From assembly GCF_020085105.1 (NCBI RefSeq), contig NC_058052.1:15595233-15659232 (forward strand): a DNA stretch of 64,000 nucleotides, given 5' to 3'. Each line of letters opens with the position of its first letter. Within the stretch, counting starts at the first letter, position 1. The notes beneath the pieces are model-generated. The model searched no databases and was not told the origin of the DNA. It saw only the letters and a program-made list of their open reading frames with translations. The stretch comes from Siniperca chuatsi. Taxonomy: Eukaryota; Chordata; Actinopteri; Centrarchiformes; Sinipercidae. This document shows, piece by piece, positions 13,901 to 25,633 of the stretch. Position numbers and translations under genes: made by a program.

Positions 13901-14768
13901 ATAGTTGTTACGTTAATACATTAATAAACACTTATATCAGCTTACAACTACAATATAATGTGTTATAAACCATTTATTAAATGTTTATACATTGCTTATA
14001 AATGCTAAATAGGGGGACTTAAAGTGTTACCAACATGGGATTGTTCATTTTTGGACTTGAATGACAAGAGTTAACAGCCATCACTTTAGGTCACTTTAAT
14101 TAAGACAAGTTGTTCTGTAGCAGCAATTTGCATGCTTTGGATTGACATGTATGGGATTATGCCCTTTTTCCACGCTAATGTGCCAGTTGTACCCCAGAAC
14201 CAGTGTGGAGTTCACATGTCACTCTGCACTCTCCTTTGCTGGTCACTTTTTCTTCAGCGTACAACCATACACCAATCTGTCACACACACACACACACACA
14301 CACATTCATGTCCTGCTGCCCATAAGTGAGAGTGAGGGGCAGTAAACACATGTTGCTGTGAATGGAATACCAACCATGCCTGTAAGAGTAAATATGCAGC
14401 AATGTGGAGTTATTTTGGACAGTCCAACTTGCATAGAGTTTAGTCATATGCATGTCTATGTTTCTGCAAAATAACTTTTTAAAATAAAGTTTTAGTAGAA
14501 ATGTTACATCTCTTCCTCTGTGTATAAATAAGAAAAGAGGTAAAGTTTTTGAAATTGTATGTTTTGGATGTTTTTACAACAAAGTGTTAAGTGATTTGAC
14601 AAGTTGTGAAATATAGTAAACACTTTAAAACATTTAATTTTTAGTGTGACCTTTAAGTCCTAGTTTCACACACAGGAAGCTAAAGTTGATTGAAGACTCA
14701 CCTGGATGTCCCTCTCCTACGGACTCCGACGTGAACATGAAAGAGCCGTCGTCTAGCAGATCACTCAT
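7993..14768 (-). CDS. mat1a: S-adenosylmethionine synthetase, MAT1A type
   Basis: Complete gene of ten coding exons on minus: 14768-14702, 12405-12328, 11929-11807, 11717-11605, 10904-10761, 10135-10010, 9910-9818, 9711-9529, 9428-9295 and 8095-7993. They sum to 1164 nt (387 residues); mammalian MAT1A is 395, the difference being a short N-terminus ([20 protein letters not shown]). The enzyme makes SAM from methionine and ATP in the cytosol. Family motifs present: [38 protein letters not shown], the glycine-rich GGGAFSGKD and [12 protein letters not shown]1A rather than MAT2A is indicated by [14 protein letters not shown] (Cys at both places where MAT2A has Ala), [16 protein letters not shown] and FTYG. 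The site equal to mammalian Cys121 is Gly ([10 protein letters not shown]). Intron 1 (2.3 kb) holds a MITE and a CA tract. Tail-to-tail with tmem150a. Confidence 0.93.
8800..8885. repeat. AT-rich simple sequence with AATAAA runs
   Basis: The run 'gaaataaataaataaattc' lies inside the last mat1a intron (8096-9294). It has no coding content. Confidence 0.4.
8986..9085. repeat. 26-bp inverted repeat joined to a LINE-like 3' tail
   Basis: Arms 8986-9011 and 9028-9053 match at 25 of 26 positions around a 16-nt spacer. The right arm runs straight into 'ccttggggatcaataaagta' and a (TTCTGA)n-like end, a tail I recognise from fish non-LTR retrotransposons; the family is not determined. It sits in the last mat1a intron. 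Confidence 0.6.
10909..10934. repeat. GA microsatellite beside mat1a exon 5
   Basis: An (AG)n run starts within 5 nt of the acceptor of exon 10904-10761. On the transcribed (minus) strand it reads (CT)n and so supplies the polypyrimidine tract of that acceptor. Confidence 0.7.
11247..11388. mobile_element. Fragment of 'AGTACTTTTACTT' MITE in mat1a intron
   Basis: Contains 'gagtacttttactttt', 'gtaatggagtatt' and ends 'gagtacttcttccaccact'. It matches the right half of the MITE at 15680-16450, the longest copy in the window. Confidence 0.6.
13661..14031. mobile_element. MITE-like element, 371 bp, in mat1a intron 1
   Basis: Terminal inverted repeats: left 'ggtatcactttactttaacc' at 13661; right end, reverse complemented, 'ggtaacactttaagtccccc'. 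Just inside both, 'tttagcattta' is also mirrored. There is no coding capacity. The GGTAACACTTTA type end resembles the inner element at 15932-16171. Confidence 0.65.
14281..14304. repeat. CA microsatellite, mat1a intron 1
   Basis: About 12 CA units. Confidence 0.85.
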
Positions 14769-14870
14769 TTTTATCTACAGGGCCAGGTACTCGGCAAGAC
14801 TCAGTACTCTCAGGGAGAAAAGGTTCCTCAGTTCCCACCAACAAGCAGTCCAGAGAGATCTGGAGGCTGC

Positions 14871-14876
14871 TTTATA
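14871..14876 (-). promoter_or_regulatory. mat1a: mat1a TATA box
   Basis: Minus strand reads GGAATATAAAGCAGCC, with TATAAA at 14876-14871, about 105 nt upstream of the ATG at 14768. A start near 14840 would leave a 5' UTR of roughly 75 nt with no intron. The sequence between is free of upstream ATGs on minus as far as I read it. The TSS is inferred. Confidence 0.55.
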
Positions 14877-15003
14877 TTCCTGCTGGTTCTCTGTAAGAGA
14901 GAAATGAAGAAAGGGAGGCCAACAGCCCTGCAGCCAATACAAAGTCTATCCTACGAAACTCCACGCCTGTGTCCACATGGCCCAATATATATGGGCTAAG
15001 AGA

Positions 15004-15005
<2 letters not shown>

Positions 15006-15080
<75 letters not shown>
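15006..15080. repeat. Long CA/TG microsatellite upstream of mat1a
   Basis: About 37 uninterrupted CA units, 130-205 bp upstream of the mat1a TATA box. Alternating CA/TG DNA can adopt Z-form. It is likely polymorphic. Confidence 0.9.
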
Positions 15081-15085
<5 letters not shown>

Positions 15086-15522
15086 ACATATGTCATGTGA
15101 ATCCATGGGACAGTCCATTCCAGGGGGGAGTGGATGATGGGAGGGTATTTCAACTCATGGAAACTGCATGTTAACCCCTTGTGTACAGTATGATGCTTGA
15201 GTGGGTGTTTATGGTCAGCACCTCTGCTTTGACAGCTCTGCTTTAGGATGCAATGCCTCTTGCGCGGGAGCAGGAACATCTTAAATCGGCGGTCCCCGCC
15301 CCCCGTCACACCGATGGGACAGCTCTGTCTGCTGGGACTCGGCCAGGTTGGGGAAACCTATGGACAGAGGGAGAGAGAGGTAGTTGTTGTCAGCTGTGAA
15401 AATGATGCAATTACTCCTGTTTACATCATGTTCTGAACAAAGTTAGTTTGTTCAATAGTGGTGAAAGAACAGTAATTAGGAGGAGAAGGAACCAAAACAA
15501 TGACATACGAATGTAAACAAAG

Positions 15523-15660
15523 TAGAGCTGCAACAATTAGTCGATTAATCAATTAGTGAATTGAAAAAAAATTAATCGTTTAAATAATTTTTCAAGCAAA
15601 AATGCCAAACATTTGATGGTTCCAGGTTCTCAAATGTGAGAGTTTGCTGCTTTTCTTGGT
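15523..15660. repeat. Family A repeat fragment
   Basis: Starts 'gtagagctgcaacaattag' then 'tcgattaatcaattag' and continues with the family's 'ctcaaatgtgag' section. Confidence 0.6.
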
Positions 15661-15679
15661 CTTACATTATAATAAATTG

Positions 15680-16450
15680 CAATGGAAAGTACATTTAGTC
15701 AAGTACTGTATTTAAATTAAGTAACATTTTGAGGTACTTGTACTTCTTTATACTTCAATACATTTCAGAGGAAATTATTGTGCTTTTTACTCTGCTACAT
15801 TTATGTTTACAGCTTTAGTTACTAGTTACTTTGCAGATTAAGATTTTACATGAAAAAGAAAGTTTATAAAAATATAATGAATTGTTATTTATTAAACTAC
15901 CCATCAGTATAAAATACTAAAAAACACTTTTGGTGACACTTTACTTGGATAGTCCACCTACAGATAGGTTCTAGAGTATTTGTAACATTTCAACTGTTTC
16001 GCTGTTGTCTGTAGATGTTCAACAGATTATCAATAAAGTATATGTGACAATTCATGAACATGCCCTAACCGAGATGTTTTTTTGTGCCTAAACCTAACCA
16101 ACCCTTTACTACAGTTGAATTGTAGTCTTGTAGAATCTGTAGACGGACTATCCAAGTAAAGTGTAACCTTACAATTAGCTCCACTCTGACCAGCTACAAT
16201 TGATGCTTATACATTAATGCATCAGTAATAATAACCCAACATTATAATATATAATAATATAACATAACAGGCATAATAACATTTTGCATAATAAGTACTT
16301 TTACTTTTGATGTTTTAAGTACATTTTACTGATAATACTTAATGTACTAAGATTTTGATTGCTGGACTTCTATTTGTAATCGAGTATTTCTACATTGTGG
16401 TATTGCTACTTTTACTTAAGTAAAGGATCTGAATTCTTCTTCCACCTGGG
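15680..16450. mobile_element. MITE of the 'AGTACATTTA...CTTCTTCCACC' family, interrupted
   Basis: Left end near 15680 reads 'caatggaaagtacatttag'; the right end reads 'gaattcttcttccacc'. Inner words are palindromic relatives (acttttacttaagtaaa). A second element (15932-16171) has inserted in the middle: sequence resumes at 'caattagctccactctgacc'. I recognise the family as very common in percomorph fish, with CAGTGGTGGAA-like termini; hAT origin is suspected, not shown. Confidence 0.6.
15932..16171. mobile_element. Nested 240-bp MITE
   Basis: Left end 'ggtgacactttacttggata' then 'gtccacctacagat'. Right end, reverse complemented, runs 'ggttacactttacttggata' then 'gtccgtctacagatt'. The inverted repeats are about 35-40 bp with few mismatches. 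There is no coding capacity. It sits inside the older MITE 15680-16450. Confidence 0.75.
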
Positions 16451-16495
16451 TTGTTTACTCTTTAAAAATGCATTACATTTTATAAACTAATCAAC

Positions 16496-16796
16496 CAACT
16501 GATCAACTATAGAGGTCAAATACATGTAGAGGAGTAATTTGCCTCTGAACTGTAGTGGAGTACTTGAGTAAATGTACTTAGTTACTTTCAACCACTGTGT
16601 TTCGTATGTGAAATCTTCTACCTGCAAAGGAACCAAAAGCTGTGACTTTAAAATAAATGTAGAAGAGTAAAAAGTACAGTATTTTCCTCTGAAATGTAGC
16701 AGAGTAGAAGTTTAAAGTAGCATACAAAAGAAAATGTAAGTATTTCAAATGAGTACAGTACAGTACTATGTAATTAGTTACTTTTCATTACTGCCA
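16496..16796. mobile_element. Two partial reverse-oriented copies of the same MITE
   Basis: 16515-16600 and 16650-16796 both read the left-end half of the 15680 element in reverse ('ctctgaa.tgtag' then 'agta...ttagttactttcaaccactg' and 'ttagttacttttcattact'). They represent successive insertions or a local inverted duplication. Confidence 0.55.
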
Positions 16797-16799
16797 ATA

Positions 16800-19700
16800 A
16801 TTAAGTTTAGAGCAGACAGTCACCTGTTGTCTAAATGCTCTTTTCCATCTAAGTCCCAGCCTGAGGCTTTTGTGTCTGTACACAACTGCAGAAAATATCG
16901 AGCCATTTCCTGAGAGAAGATCAAATAATGAAGATGTGTCTCTCAGATATCTCAGATATGGCTTTTCAGGTGACTCACTGTGCCTGTTTTTGCAGAAAAT
17001 CAGGGACTGTATAGGACTGTTTGTGCAAGTGATGCAGGCAGACACACACAAACATACTGTATGTGCATGCACAAACATACACCTGGAGAAACAACGGGAC
17101 TGTCAACCGTACACAGACACAGACTGTACCTTTTCATATGGTATACAAGCTCTGCAGACAGTGAGAGATAAACCAATCTCTCTTTATTGGAGCATAAATA
17201 GTGCAGAGGGACAAACCCTTTCTCTCCATCTCTCTCTCATCTGGCTCTAATTTCAGTTGGTGTTGAGTTGGCCTCATGAAATGAGAGTAGAATTTTAACT
17301 AGCTCTCAGTAGTGAATATAATACCACTCTTCCTTACTGCTTTAAGCCTCATTTAAAGCAGATTTAACCAGAACAACAAAAAGCACAATCTACATTAACC
17401 ATAGAGCCAATGTAAGCAGTGACTGTATGACCTTTTTTCTTTCCAATTTTACACAAAATTGGCTTGAATTTTCAGATACCATGTCCTAGCTTCTTTTTGT
17501 ATTTCAGAGTATTTGTAAAACTACAGTAGGTCTGTAGGTCAATGAAATTGCGGGGCTTTTGTGGGCCTTTGGTAGATGCAGCTTGTTTTTTTCATGGCGA
17601 AAACTCAAAAAGGGGCCCCATAAAGGAGTCGATGAGCCTACTCACCCTACTTTCCTTTTCAACCATGAATTTAATTTTATTGGTTTTTTTTTAATCGCTC
17701 ACTACTGTATTCTGTAAGGCATATAATATATATTTAGAAAATCTGATTTAATATTATGCAGTGGGCTATGGTGGGCTTTTTTCCTGTATCCCTCTATTCT
17801 GGTGGCATTGTAGATTTCCTACAGTGTTTGGTACCTCTTGAAGGGGCCCCCTGAGCTTAGTTTTGCCTTTTTTTTGGTTTTGTTGGACTTGGTAATTTAG
17901 TCTTTTAAATCAATTTTTAAAAAACAAAGTGAAAAAAAGTGAAAATCTTGTACCACAAGTCCAGACAGAGATACGACAGGAATATTATAGCAATATTATA
18001 CAGGATTTAAGTGATTAACTGTGAACTAGTGTTCTGATTTCTTTATGATTCAGTAGGCATACTTTTGGCAATTTCTATACTGTGTTTATGAAGAATATTA
18101 CTGATTATATATATTATTCAGTGACTGGGGAAGAGGGCCCACAAACAAAGCTCTGTTTCCCCCCCCTCTGCTATTAGCCTATCCCTGCACATTAATCAAA
18201 TTGCCTCTTTGAACTCCCGCTGCCAGTTAAACCTCACAAATCCACATATTGATTTTTTGTTTTCATGGTTGTTCACAAAGCTGTTTTACCACCATTCACA
18301 ATTTGTTTAAGTTTTTTGCAGCTGTGAGAAGCTCCTCCATTTCCTTAGTGCATTGCATTGTGGGATAATAACAGCACACTCAAAGATCAAGGTTTTGTTA
18401 GTATGCATACTGCGTCATACTTTATTTAGTCACTTCTTCAGCAATAACAACCTGCTTAGATCTGGCATGTAGTATGGAATCGGGACACAGCTACTGTCTA
18501 CAGGTCAGAGTTCAGACAAATGTAAGAGACGTGAACTACATTAAACGAGAGACGACATGAATGTCCTGCCTGATGTCAAAGAGAGCAGAGAGCCAGTCTG
18601 ATGGCACAGTGCGCAGCCTCTGGATGATAGACCCCTGTTTATTTTGGCCTGACTACAGTCTGTGTGCCAGGATGAAAACCCTCAAAGCACCACACGTGTT
18701 ACGTGTGCACATGTGAACCATATCTGAAAAAGAGAGAGACTGACTTCCCTCTGAGTTTGTGTGGTTTGCCTCCAAACATTTGTTAATGACTGACATGGGA
18801 AAGGGATTATTTTTTCAGCACCAACAAGATTGTTCTGGTTATGTTGAAAGATAACAGCTATCAGAATTTTGACAACATGTCAGCATGAATAGCATGAATA
18901 GGATGAATGTGTGTTGGGGGCTATACTTATTTCTTAAATATAATACTGTAACCCTCAAAGTAACTGTAACTTATTGTGGGAAACCACTCATTTTCCAGCA
19001 AGTAAGCTTTTGCCTAAATCAATCTGTAATTTTTAAAAACAATGAATTTTTAAATTCAATTTCCAGGTACATATTTGTTTTGATTTATTTTTTTCATATT
19101 TAGTTTTGTACATTATGAAACACCATTTTGATCCATATCAGGTATTTTTATTGTCTATCTTGAAAGATTTAACTTCTTAAGCACTGATTTTTAAACCATT
19201 TTATATTAATAATCTTCATAGAGACCCAAACACATGGACAGATGTTGAAAAAGAAACTGGAACACAGGTTTTTAATTTACCGGCTGCAAGGACACGTGTG
19301 TTGATGTAAGCAAACAAACTGACTGAAACAAACAGTCATGGCAAGGGTTACTCTGCTCCTTTTTCGAAACAGCCCCAATCAACAACAGGTACACCTTCAC
19401 ACTACTCCATACCACAAATTTAAATCGACAAATGTTTCAATCCCAGCGGAATCTCTGTCAGGTCAATCTGTGTATTAAAATACATTTTTGGTTTGGAGTC
19501 AGTGTGCAGGTGTTACTTCTTCTTGATGTTGGTTTCCAATACACTCCAACTGATTTGCGTACAGTTAAGCAATCCCATAAAATAAGCAGGGATGCAAAAA
19601 TACTAGAGTGAGGGGCCACTTGTACTTTCTCTGTGCATCACGACTGATACTGAAGGAGACATACCTTCTCCATCAAATGAATTCTAATAAAAGAACAACC

Positions 19701-22323
19701 TGTCTGCTGTATGATCGCTGCATGAATGGATGTACATAATCCTATAGGTAAAGAGGGAAACAGCAAATGTTTTAGATATATTCTAAAATGAATGTCATTG
19801 CTGCCACTCTACAGGCCTTCTCTGTATAGTATGAGTTCAATAGGCCGGTGTGAAGAGGTAGATGAAACCTACCTAGGACATGCTCTAGATAAAGTTTAAA
19901 GTTCAAGTCCTCCTGAACCTTCATCCTCAGTGGATGAAGAGTAAAATGATAAAGGCTTGAAGGCTTGTTTCAAATCTTTCACCTAATCATTTGACAATTA
20001 GAGTGAGCTCAGTCGATGTCCACCCAACGAGTATGTCAGAGGGCATGAAAGTCCTCTTTCTTTTTACGCATCATTCATGCTGATGTGACGTAATGACGTG
20101 CAGCTGAAACAAACTAAGTGAAAAAAACAGACAGACATTGTACATTCATCATTGAAATACTATAATTCCACAGTGTCTGACAGTATCGTATTGTACATAT
20201 TTTTATATTTTATGTCAATTTTCTATTTATGCTTCTTGACTTGCAGTACTTGCTTTATATGTTCTACTATGTTTATTGTTATGCACCAATATACCAAGGC
20301 AAATTCCTTGTATGTGAAAACTTCAGCATGATAAAAAGAAAATAAAAATACTACACACAAATGCAGAACAGTCTCTTCAACTTCTGTCTGATTGGCTACA
20401 TGAAATGTGTGTCATACTGACCCCCATTGCGTTTCAATTTAAAAGCCAGGGTTAGGGTTTTGGGGTTTGAGAGTCAGTCAGACTCAAACTTGACAGAACA
20501 GGATGAGATAAATGAACCCTCGTGGACTCGGGGGCCGTTAACAACTGTTTGTCTTTCCCCAGGTTCAAGGACACGCAGTTTACCTCCAGTAGCTCGTCTC
20601 TCCGTACTCTCAGCTTGTCCGGTCACCAACCAGTTTCATCTGGACGGCAGTCAGAATGAGTTGGATCTTACCAGTCATGAACTTTTATTGCATGGCTGAG
20701 AGATTGTGGAGTGATTGGTGTGGACAACTTGTTATATAAGGAATTACATAATGAACAGTAGATAATCTGTTTACTGTATGTTTATAGATATTTCTTTTTA
20801 TCAGTGTTATTGTTCTGTGTTTTTACAGACTTTTACAGACTTAGCTGGTTTTCTGTGTTAGGGCTTATTTCTTACTGTGTTCATTTTGTTGGGCGTCTTG
20901 TTTGTATTTATCTGAAGTTTTGGCCTGAAAGCTGTTTATAGCATTATCAGGCTGACGTTCAGCATTAGAGAAATATTAATATTGCCAATTTTCTTCACAC
21001 AAAGTTTTTTAAGTTCACTCAAAACAAAGCAATGGAAGTCTGTCTGTCGGCTTGAAACAGATCCAGAAGCAGATCTCGCTTCCCAAATTAACTAGGGCAG
21101 TAATTACTATCATGCTCACTGTCCTTTTACTACTACTAACTTTGCTCTCTGATTGGCTTCACTCGAACAATAAGAATCATGACATGTCAACCAATGCCTG
21201 CGAGTGACACCACACAGGAGGTGGGGTGCAAATCTTCAGCAGTGATTTGCTGTTGGTCCTGCACACTCCCCACTAGAGCAGCACTGGTCCAAGAAGAGAC
21301 TGTTCTGTATTTGTGTGTATGCTTACGTGTGTGTGTTTACATGTGTGTGTGTGCCCAATGAGAATACCAGTGGCAAAACAGTCTTACCAACCCAAGACCT
21401 CACTTAAACCTTTGAGCATTGTGATGTGTGAAATGTTTACAGTAAATTGACTCATACATTGATTATCTGATGCGTACGCCTCACTTTGTCATATAATTGC
21501 CATATAATTTGGGAAAAAATCCATTATGTTTTTTAGCAGATGACCTGAAATGGTTTACAGCAACAAAAACAAGAATCCAGGCTGACTCTATCACACACAG
21601 TCCAGCTTATGGCCGAGCAGAACAGCCAGAGGGAGTGTAGCAGCTGGGCTCATGGAGTGTCGTCCTATCCCAGCCCATTTTGGACCCTCAGCACATTCCT
21701 CTGTGAAGCTGCCACCAATGAGTGAAATATAACCATATATATACCATTCTAGCAATGCACTTTCATCACACATATTACGCATGAGCATGACAATGTTTTC
21801 ACTTCACTTGTCTACCAGTAATACCTTGTAGAAAAGTGTAATGAAAAAGCAATAATACTCTGACACGGAGTCAGAGAGGTAATGTAAATTCACCCCCTTC
21901 TGTTTTTATCAATGGTTCCTCTTATATAGCTTCTGTCTCCACTGGTGGTGGTTCTTAAAAGGGTCATAAAATAGAGACAGGATGTTTTTGAAGATGGACA
22001 CGATCTATGCAAAGCATTGTAATCCTGAAAAAAAGAATTGTCTCTTATATTGTTACAATCTATCTTCTTTGATTATGGAGGGAGTGCTCTCCTCGAGCTT
22101 TTAGAAAGACTGTAATACAAACTTTTCTAATATTCTTCTCTCCTTATGTCTGTAAATGAATGTGAACAAACCATTAGAAACAGCTCTCAATATCAGGGAA
22201 AAAGCATCCACTAATTAACTACATGTGGCCTCAAGACCATAGAGTTGAATCAACTTCTGCTTGACAAGTAAAACTGCTCATTTCAAGCTTCATAAAAAAG
22301 GAGTTTTTTTTTTAGGGCTGATG
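16800..22323. other. Gene-poor intergenic stretch
   Basis: No exon with recognisable homology was found. Notable items: unclassified sequence with 'ggggccccataaagga' and 'gaaggggccccctgag' at 17570-17860; a LINE-tail-like piece near 20190-20345; and a serine-rich open stretch behind a good acceptor at about 20562-20640 (see findings). The rest is AT-rich and featureless to me. Confidence 0.5.
20190..20345 (+). repeat. Non-LTR retrotransposon 3' tail remnant
   Basis: Contains 'tatgcaccaatataccaagg' followed by 'caaattccttgtatgtg' and an A-rich end, the kind of 3' tail seen on many fish L2/CR1-type elements. Family assignment is from memory only. Confidence 0.4.
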
Positions 22324-22332
22324 TATTGAATT
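22324..22332. repeat. Target-site duplication, left copy (TATTGAATT)
   Basis: Nine bases identical to 25660-25668, immediately flanking the LINE. Confidence 0.75.
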
Positions 22333-22498
22333 CCCCTCCTTGAACCGCCACCTTAACGTGGTGGAGGGGTTTGAGTACCCGAATGACCCTGGGAGCTATG
22401 TTGCCTGGGGCTGTATGCCCCTGGTAGGGTCACCCATGGCAAACAGGTCCAGGGTGACGGGTCAGACCAAGAGCGGTTCAGAAGACCCTTATGGATTA

Positions 22499-23740
22499 TT
22501 TAAAATCAAGGCCAGTTACGTCGCCCGGATTGGCGCTACCGGGGCCCCACCCTGGAGCCAGGCCTGGGGTGGGTGTCCGACGGCGAGCGCCTGGTGGCCG
22601 GTGACCCGGCCGGGCACAGCCCGAAGGAGCGACGTGGGGCCGTCCTCCCGTGGACCCACCACCCGCAGGAGGATCCGTAAGGGGCCGGTGCAGAGAGATC
22701 TGGGCGGCAGTCGAAGGCAGGGGCTTCGGCGACCAGATCTCCGGACACAGAAACTGGCTCTAGGGACATGGAATGTCACTTCGCTGGGGGGGAAGGAGCC
22801 TGAGCTTGTGCGGGAGGTTGAGCGTTACCGGCTAGATATAGTCGGCCTCGCCTCCACGCACAGCCTGGGCTCTGGAACCCGTCTCCTCGAGAGGGGCTGG
22901 ACGCTCCATTTCTCTGGCGTTGCCGGCGGGGAGAGGCGGCGGGCTGGTGTGGGCCTGCTCATAGCCCCACAGCTCAGCCGTCACGTGTTGGAGTTTACCC
23001 CAGCGAACGAGAGGGTCGCGTCCCTCCGCCTCCGGGTGGGGGACAGGTCTCTCACTGTTGTGGCGGCCTACGGGCCAAACAGCAGTGCAGAGTACCAGGC
23101 CTTCTTGGAGTCCCTGGGAGGGGTACTAGACAGTGCACCACCCGGGACTCCGTTGTTCTACTGGGGACTTCAACGCCCACGTGGGCAACGACAGTGACAC
23201 CTGGAGAGGGGTAATCGGAAGGAACGGCCCCTGATCTGAACCCGAGCGGTGTTCAGTTGTTGGACTTCTGTGCTAGTTACAGTTTGTCCATAACTAACAC
23301 CATGTTCAAGCACAAGGGTGTCCATCAGTGCACGTGGCACCAGGACACCCTAGGCCGGAGGTCGATGATCGACTTTGTTGTCGTATCATCTGACCTCCGC
23401 CGCGTGTCTTGGACACTCGGGTGAAGAGAGGGGCGGAGCTGTCAACCGATCACCACCTGGTGGTGAGTTGGATCCGCTGGCGGGGAGGAAGCCGGACAGA
23501 CTTGGCAGGCCCAAGCGTATCGTGAGGGTCTGCTGGGAACGCCTGGCGGGGCCTCTGTCAGCAGGGTGTACAACTCACACCTCCGGGAGAGCTTCTCCCA
23601 GATCCCGGGAGGTTGGGGACATTGAGTCCGAGTGGACCATGTTTTCCACCTCCATTGTCGATGCGGCGGCTCGTAGCTGTGGTCGCAAGGTTTCTGGTGC
23701 CTGTCGCGCGGCAATCCCCGAACACGGTGGTGGACGCCGG
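22499..23740 (+). pseudogene. LINE endonuclease domain, frameshifted
   Basis: A long open frame to 23197 contains LALGTWNVTSLGGKEPELVR (start of an exonuclease-endonuclease-phosphatase fold) and LTVVAAYGPNS. At about 23160-23166 one base is missing, so the expected YWGDFNAHVG motif is split between two frames. Further on IDFVVVSSDLR and STDHHLVVSW, the C-terminal endonuclease motifs with the last catalytic His, occur in other frames. The original start codon is unclear; initiation near the element's 5' end is likely. Confidence 0.75.
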
Positions 23741-23784
23741 AAGTAAGGGATGCCGTCAGGCTGAAGAAGGAGTCCTATCGGGCC

Positions 23785-25633
23785 TTGTTGGCTCGTGGGA
23801 CTCCCGAGGCAGCTGACAGGTACCGGCAGGCTAAGCGTGCTGCAGCCCGTGCGGTCACAGAGGCAAAAACTCAGGACTGGGAGAGGTTCGGAGAGGCCAT
23901 GGAGGAGGACTATCGGTCGGCCTCAAAGAAATTCTGGCAAACCGTCCGACGGCTCAGGAGGGGGAAGCAGTGCTTCACCAACACCTTGTACGGTGCGGGT
24001 GGAGAGCTGTTGACCTCGACTGGGGATGTTGTCGGACGGTGGAAGGAATACTTTGAGGATCTCCTCAATCCCGCTGTCACGCCTTCCGAAGAGGAAGCGG
24101 AGGCTGGGGACCGGAGGCGGACTCATCCATCACCCTGGCCGAAGTCACTGAGGTTGTTGGCAAGCTCCTTGGTGGCAAGGCTTCGGGGTGGATGAGATCC
24201 GTCCTGAGTATCTTAAGTCTCTGGATGTTGTGGGACTGTCTTGGCTGACACGTCTCTGCAACATCGCGTGGCGGTCTGGGACAGTGCCTCTGGACTGGCA
24301 GACCGGGTGGTGGTCCTCTGTATAAGAAGGGGGACCGGAGGGTGTGTTCCAATCACAGAGGGATCACACTTCTCAGCCTCCCGGTAAGGTCTATTCCAGG
24401 GTACTGGAGAGGAGAATTCGTCCGATAGTCGAACCTCGGATTCAGGAGGAGCAGAGTGGTTTTCGTCCCGGTCGTGGAACACTGGACCAGCTCTATACTC
24501 TCCATCGGGTGCTCGAGGGTTCATGGGAGTTTGCCCAACCAGTCCACATGTGCTTTGTGGATCTGGAGAAGGCATTCGACCGTGTGCCCGGGGCGCTTTG
24601 TGGGGAGTGCTCTGGGAGTATGGGGTCCGGGGCCCTTTGCTAAGGGCTGTCCGGTCCCTGTATAACCGAGCAGGAGCTGTGTTCGCATTGCCGGCAGTAA
24701 GTCAGACCTGTTCCCGGTGCATGTTGGACTCCGCCAGGGCTGCCCTTTGTCACCGGTTCTGTTCATAATTTATATGGACAGAATTTCTAGGCGCAGTCAG
24801 GGGCCGGAGGGTGTCCGGTTTGGGAACCACAGGATCTCATCTCTGCTGTTTGCAGATGATGTCGTTCTGATGGCTTCTTCAAACCAGGACCTGCAGCATG
24901 CACTGGGACGGTTTGCAGCCGAGTGTGAAGCAGCTGGGATGAGAATCAGCTCTTCCAAATCTGAGGCCATGGTTCTTGACCGGAAAAAGGTGGTTTGCTC
25001 TCTTCGCGTGGGTGGGGAGTCCTTGCCCCAAGTGGAGGAGTTTAAGTATCTCGGGTCTTGTTCACGAGTGAGGGACGGATGGAGCGTGAGATTGACAGGC
25101 GGATCGGTGCAGCGCCTGCAGTGATGCGGGCGCTGTATCGGACCGTTGTGGTAAAGAAGGAGCTGAGTCGAAAGACAAAGCTCTCGATTTACCGGTCAAT
25201 CTACGCCCCTGCCCTCACCTATGGTCATGAGCTTTGGGTAGTGACCGAAAGGACAAGATCGCGGATACAAGCGGCCGAAATGGGCTTCCTCCGCCGAGTG
25301 GCTGGGCGCTCCCTTAGAGATAGGGTGAGGAGCTCAGTCACACGGGGAGCTCGAGTAGAGCCGCTGCTCCTCCACGCCGAGAGGAGCCAGCTGAGGTGGC
25401 TAGGGCATCTGATCCGGATGCCTCCTGGACGCCCCCCTCGGGAGGTGTTCTGGGCATGTCCCACCGGGAGGCGGCCCCGGGGAAGACCCAGGACACGCTG
25501 GAGGGACTATGTCTCTCGGCTGGCCTGGGAACGCCTCGGGATCCCCCCGGAGGAGCTGGAGGAAGTGTCTGGGGCGAAGGAAGTCTGGGAGTCCCTGCTT
25601 AGACTGCTGCCCCCGCGACCCGGCCCCGGATAA
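23785..25633 (+). pseudogene. LINE reverse transcriptase, frameshifted
   Basis: Successive frames give SKKFWQTVRRLRRGKQ, then EEQSGFRPGRGTLDQLYTLH (RT motif 1/2 region), VDLEKAFDRVP (motif A with the first Asp), LRQGCPLSPVLFIIYMDRIS (motif B), and LLFADDVVLMASS at about 24846 (motif C, FADD intact), then VEEFKYLG. A missing base near 25054 shifts EFKYLG out of frame with the downstream FTSEGRMEREIDRRIG. The C-terminal part to 25633 is intact. At least three frameshifts separate the catalytic motifs, so no complete enzyme can be made. Confidence 0.85.

Noticed and set aside
14872-15309. 145-residue minus-strand ORF with a long Cys/Val repeat
   Set aside because: It is a translation of the CA microsatellite and mat1a promoter; there is no family resemblance.
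16870-17250. 126-residue plus-strand ORF between mat1a and the LINE
   Set aside because: Low-complexity and not flanked by convincing splice sites or a promoter; no family recognised.
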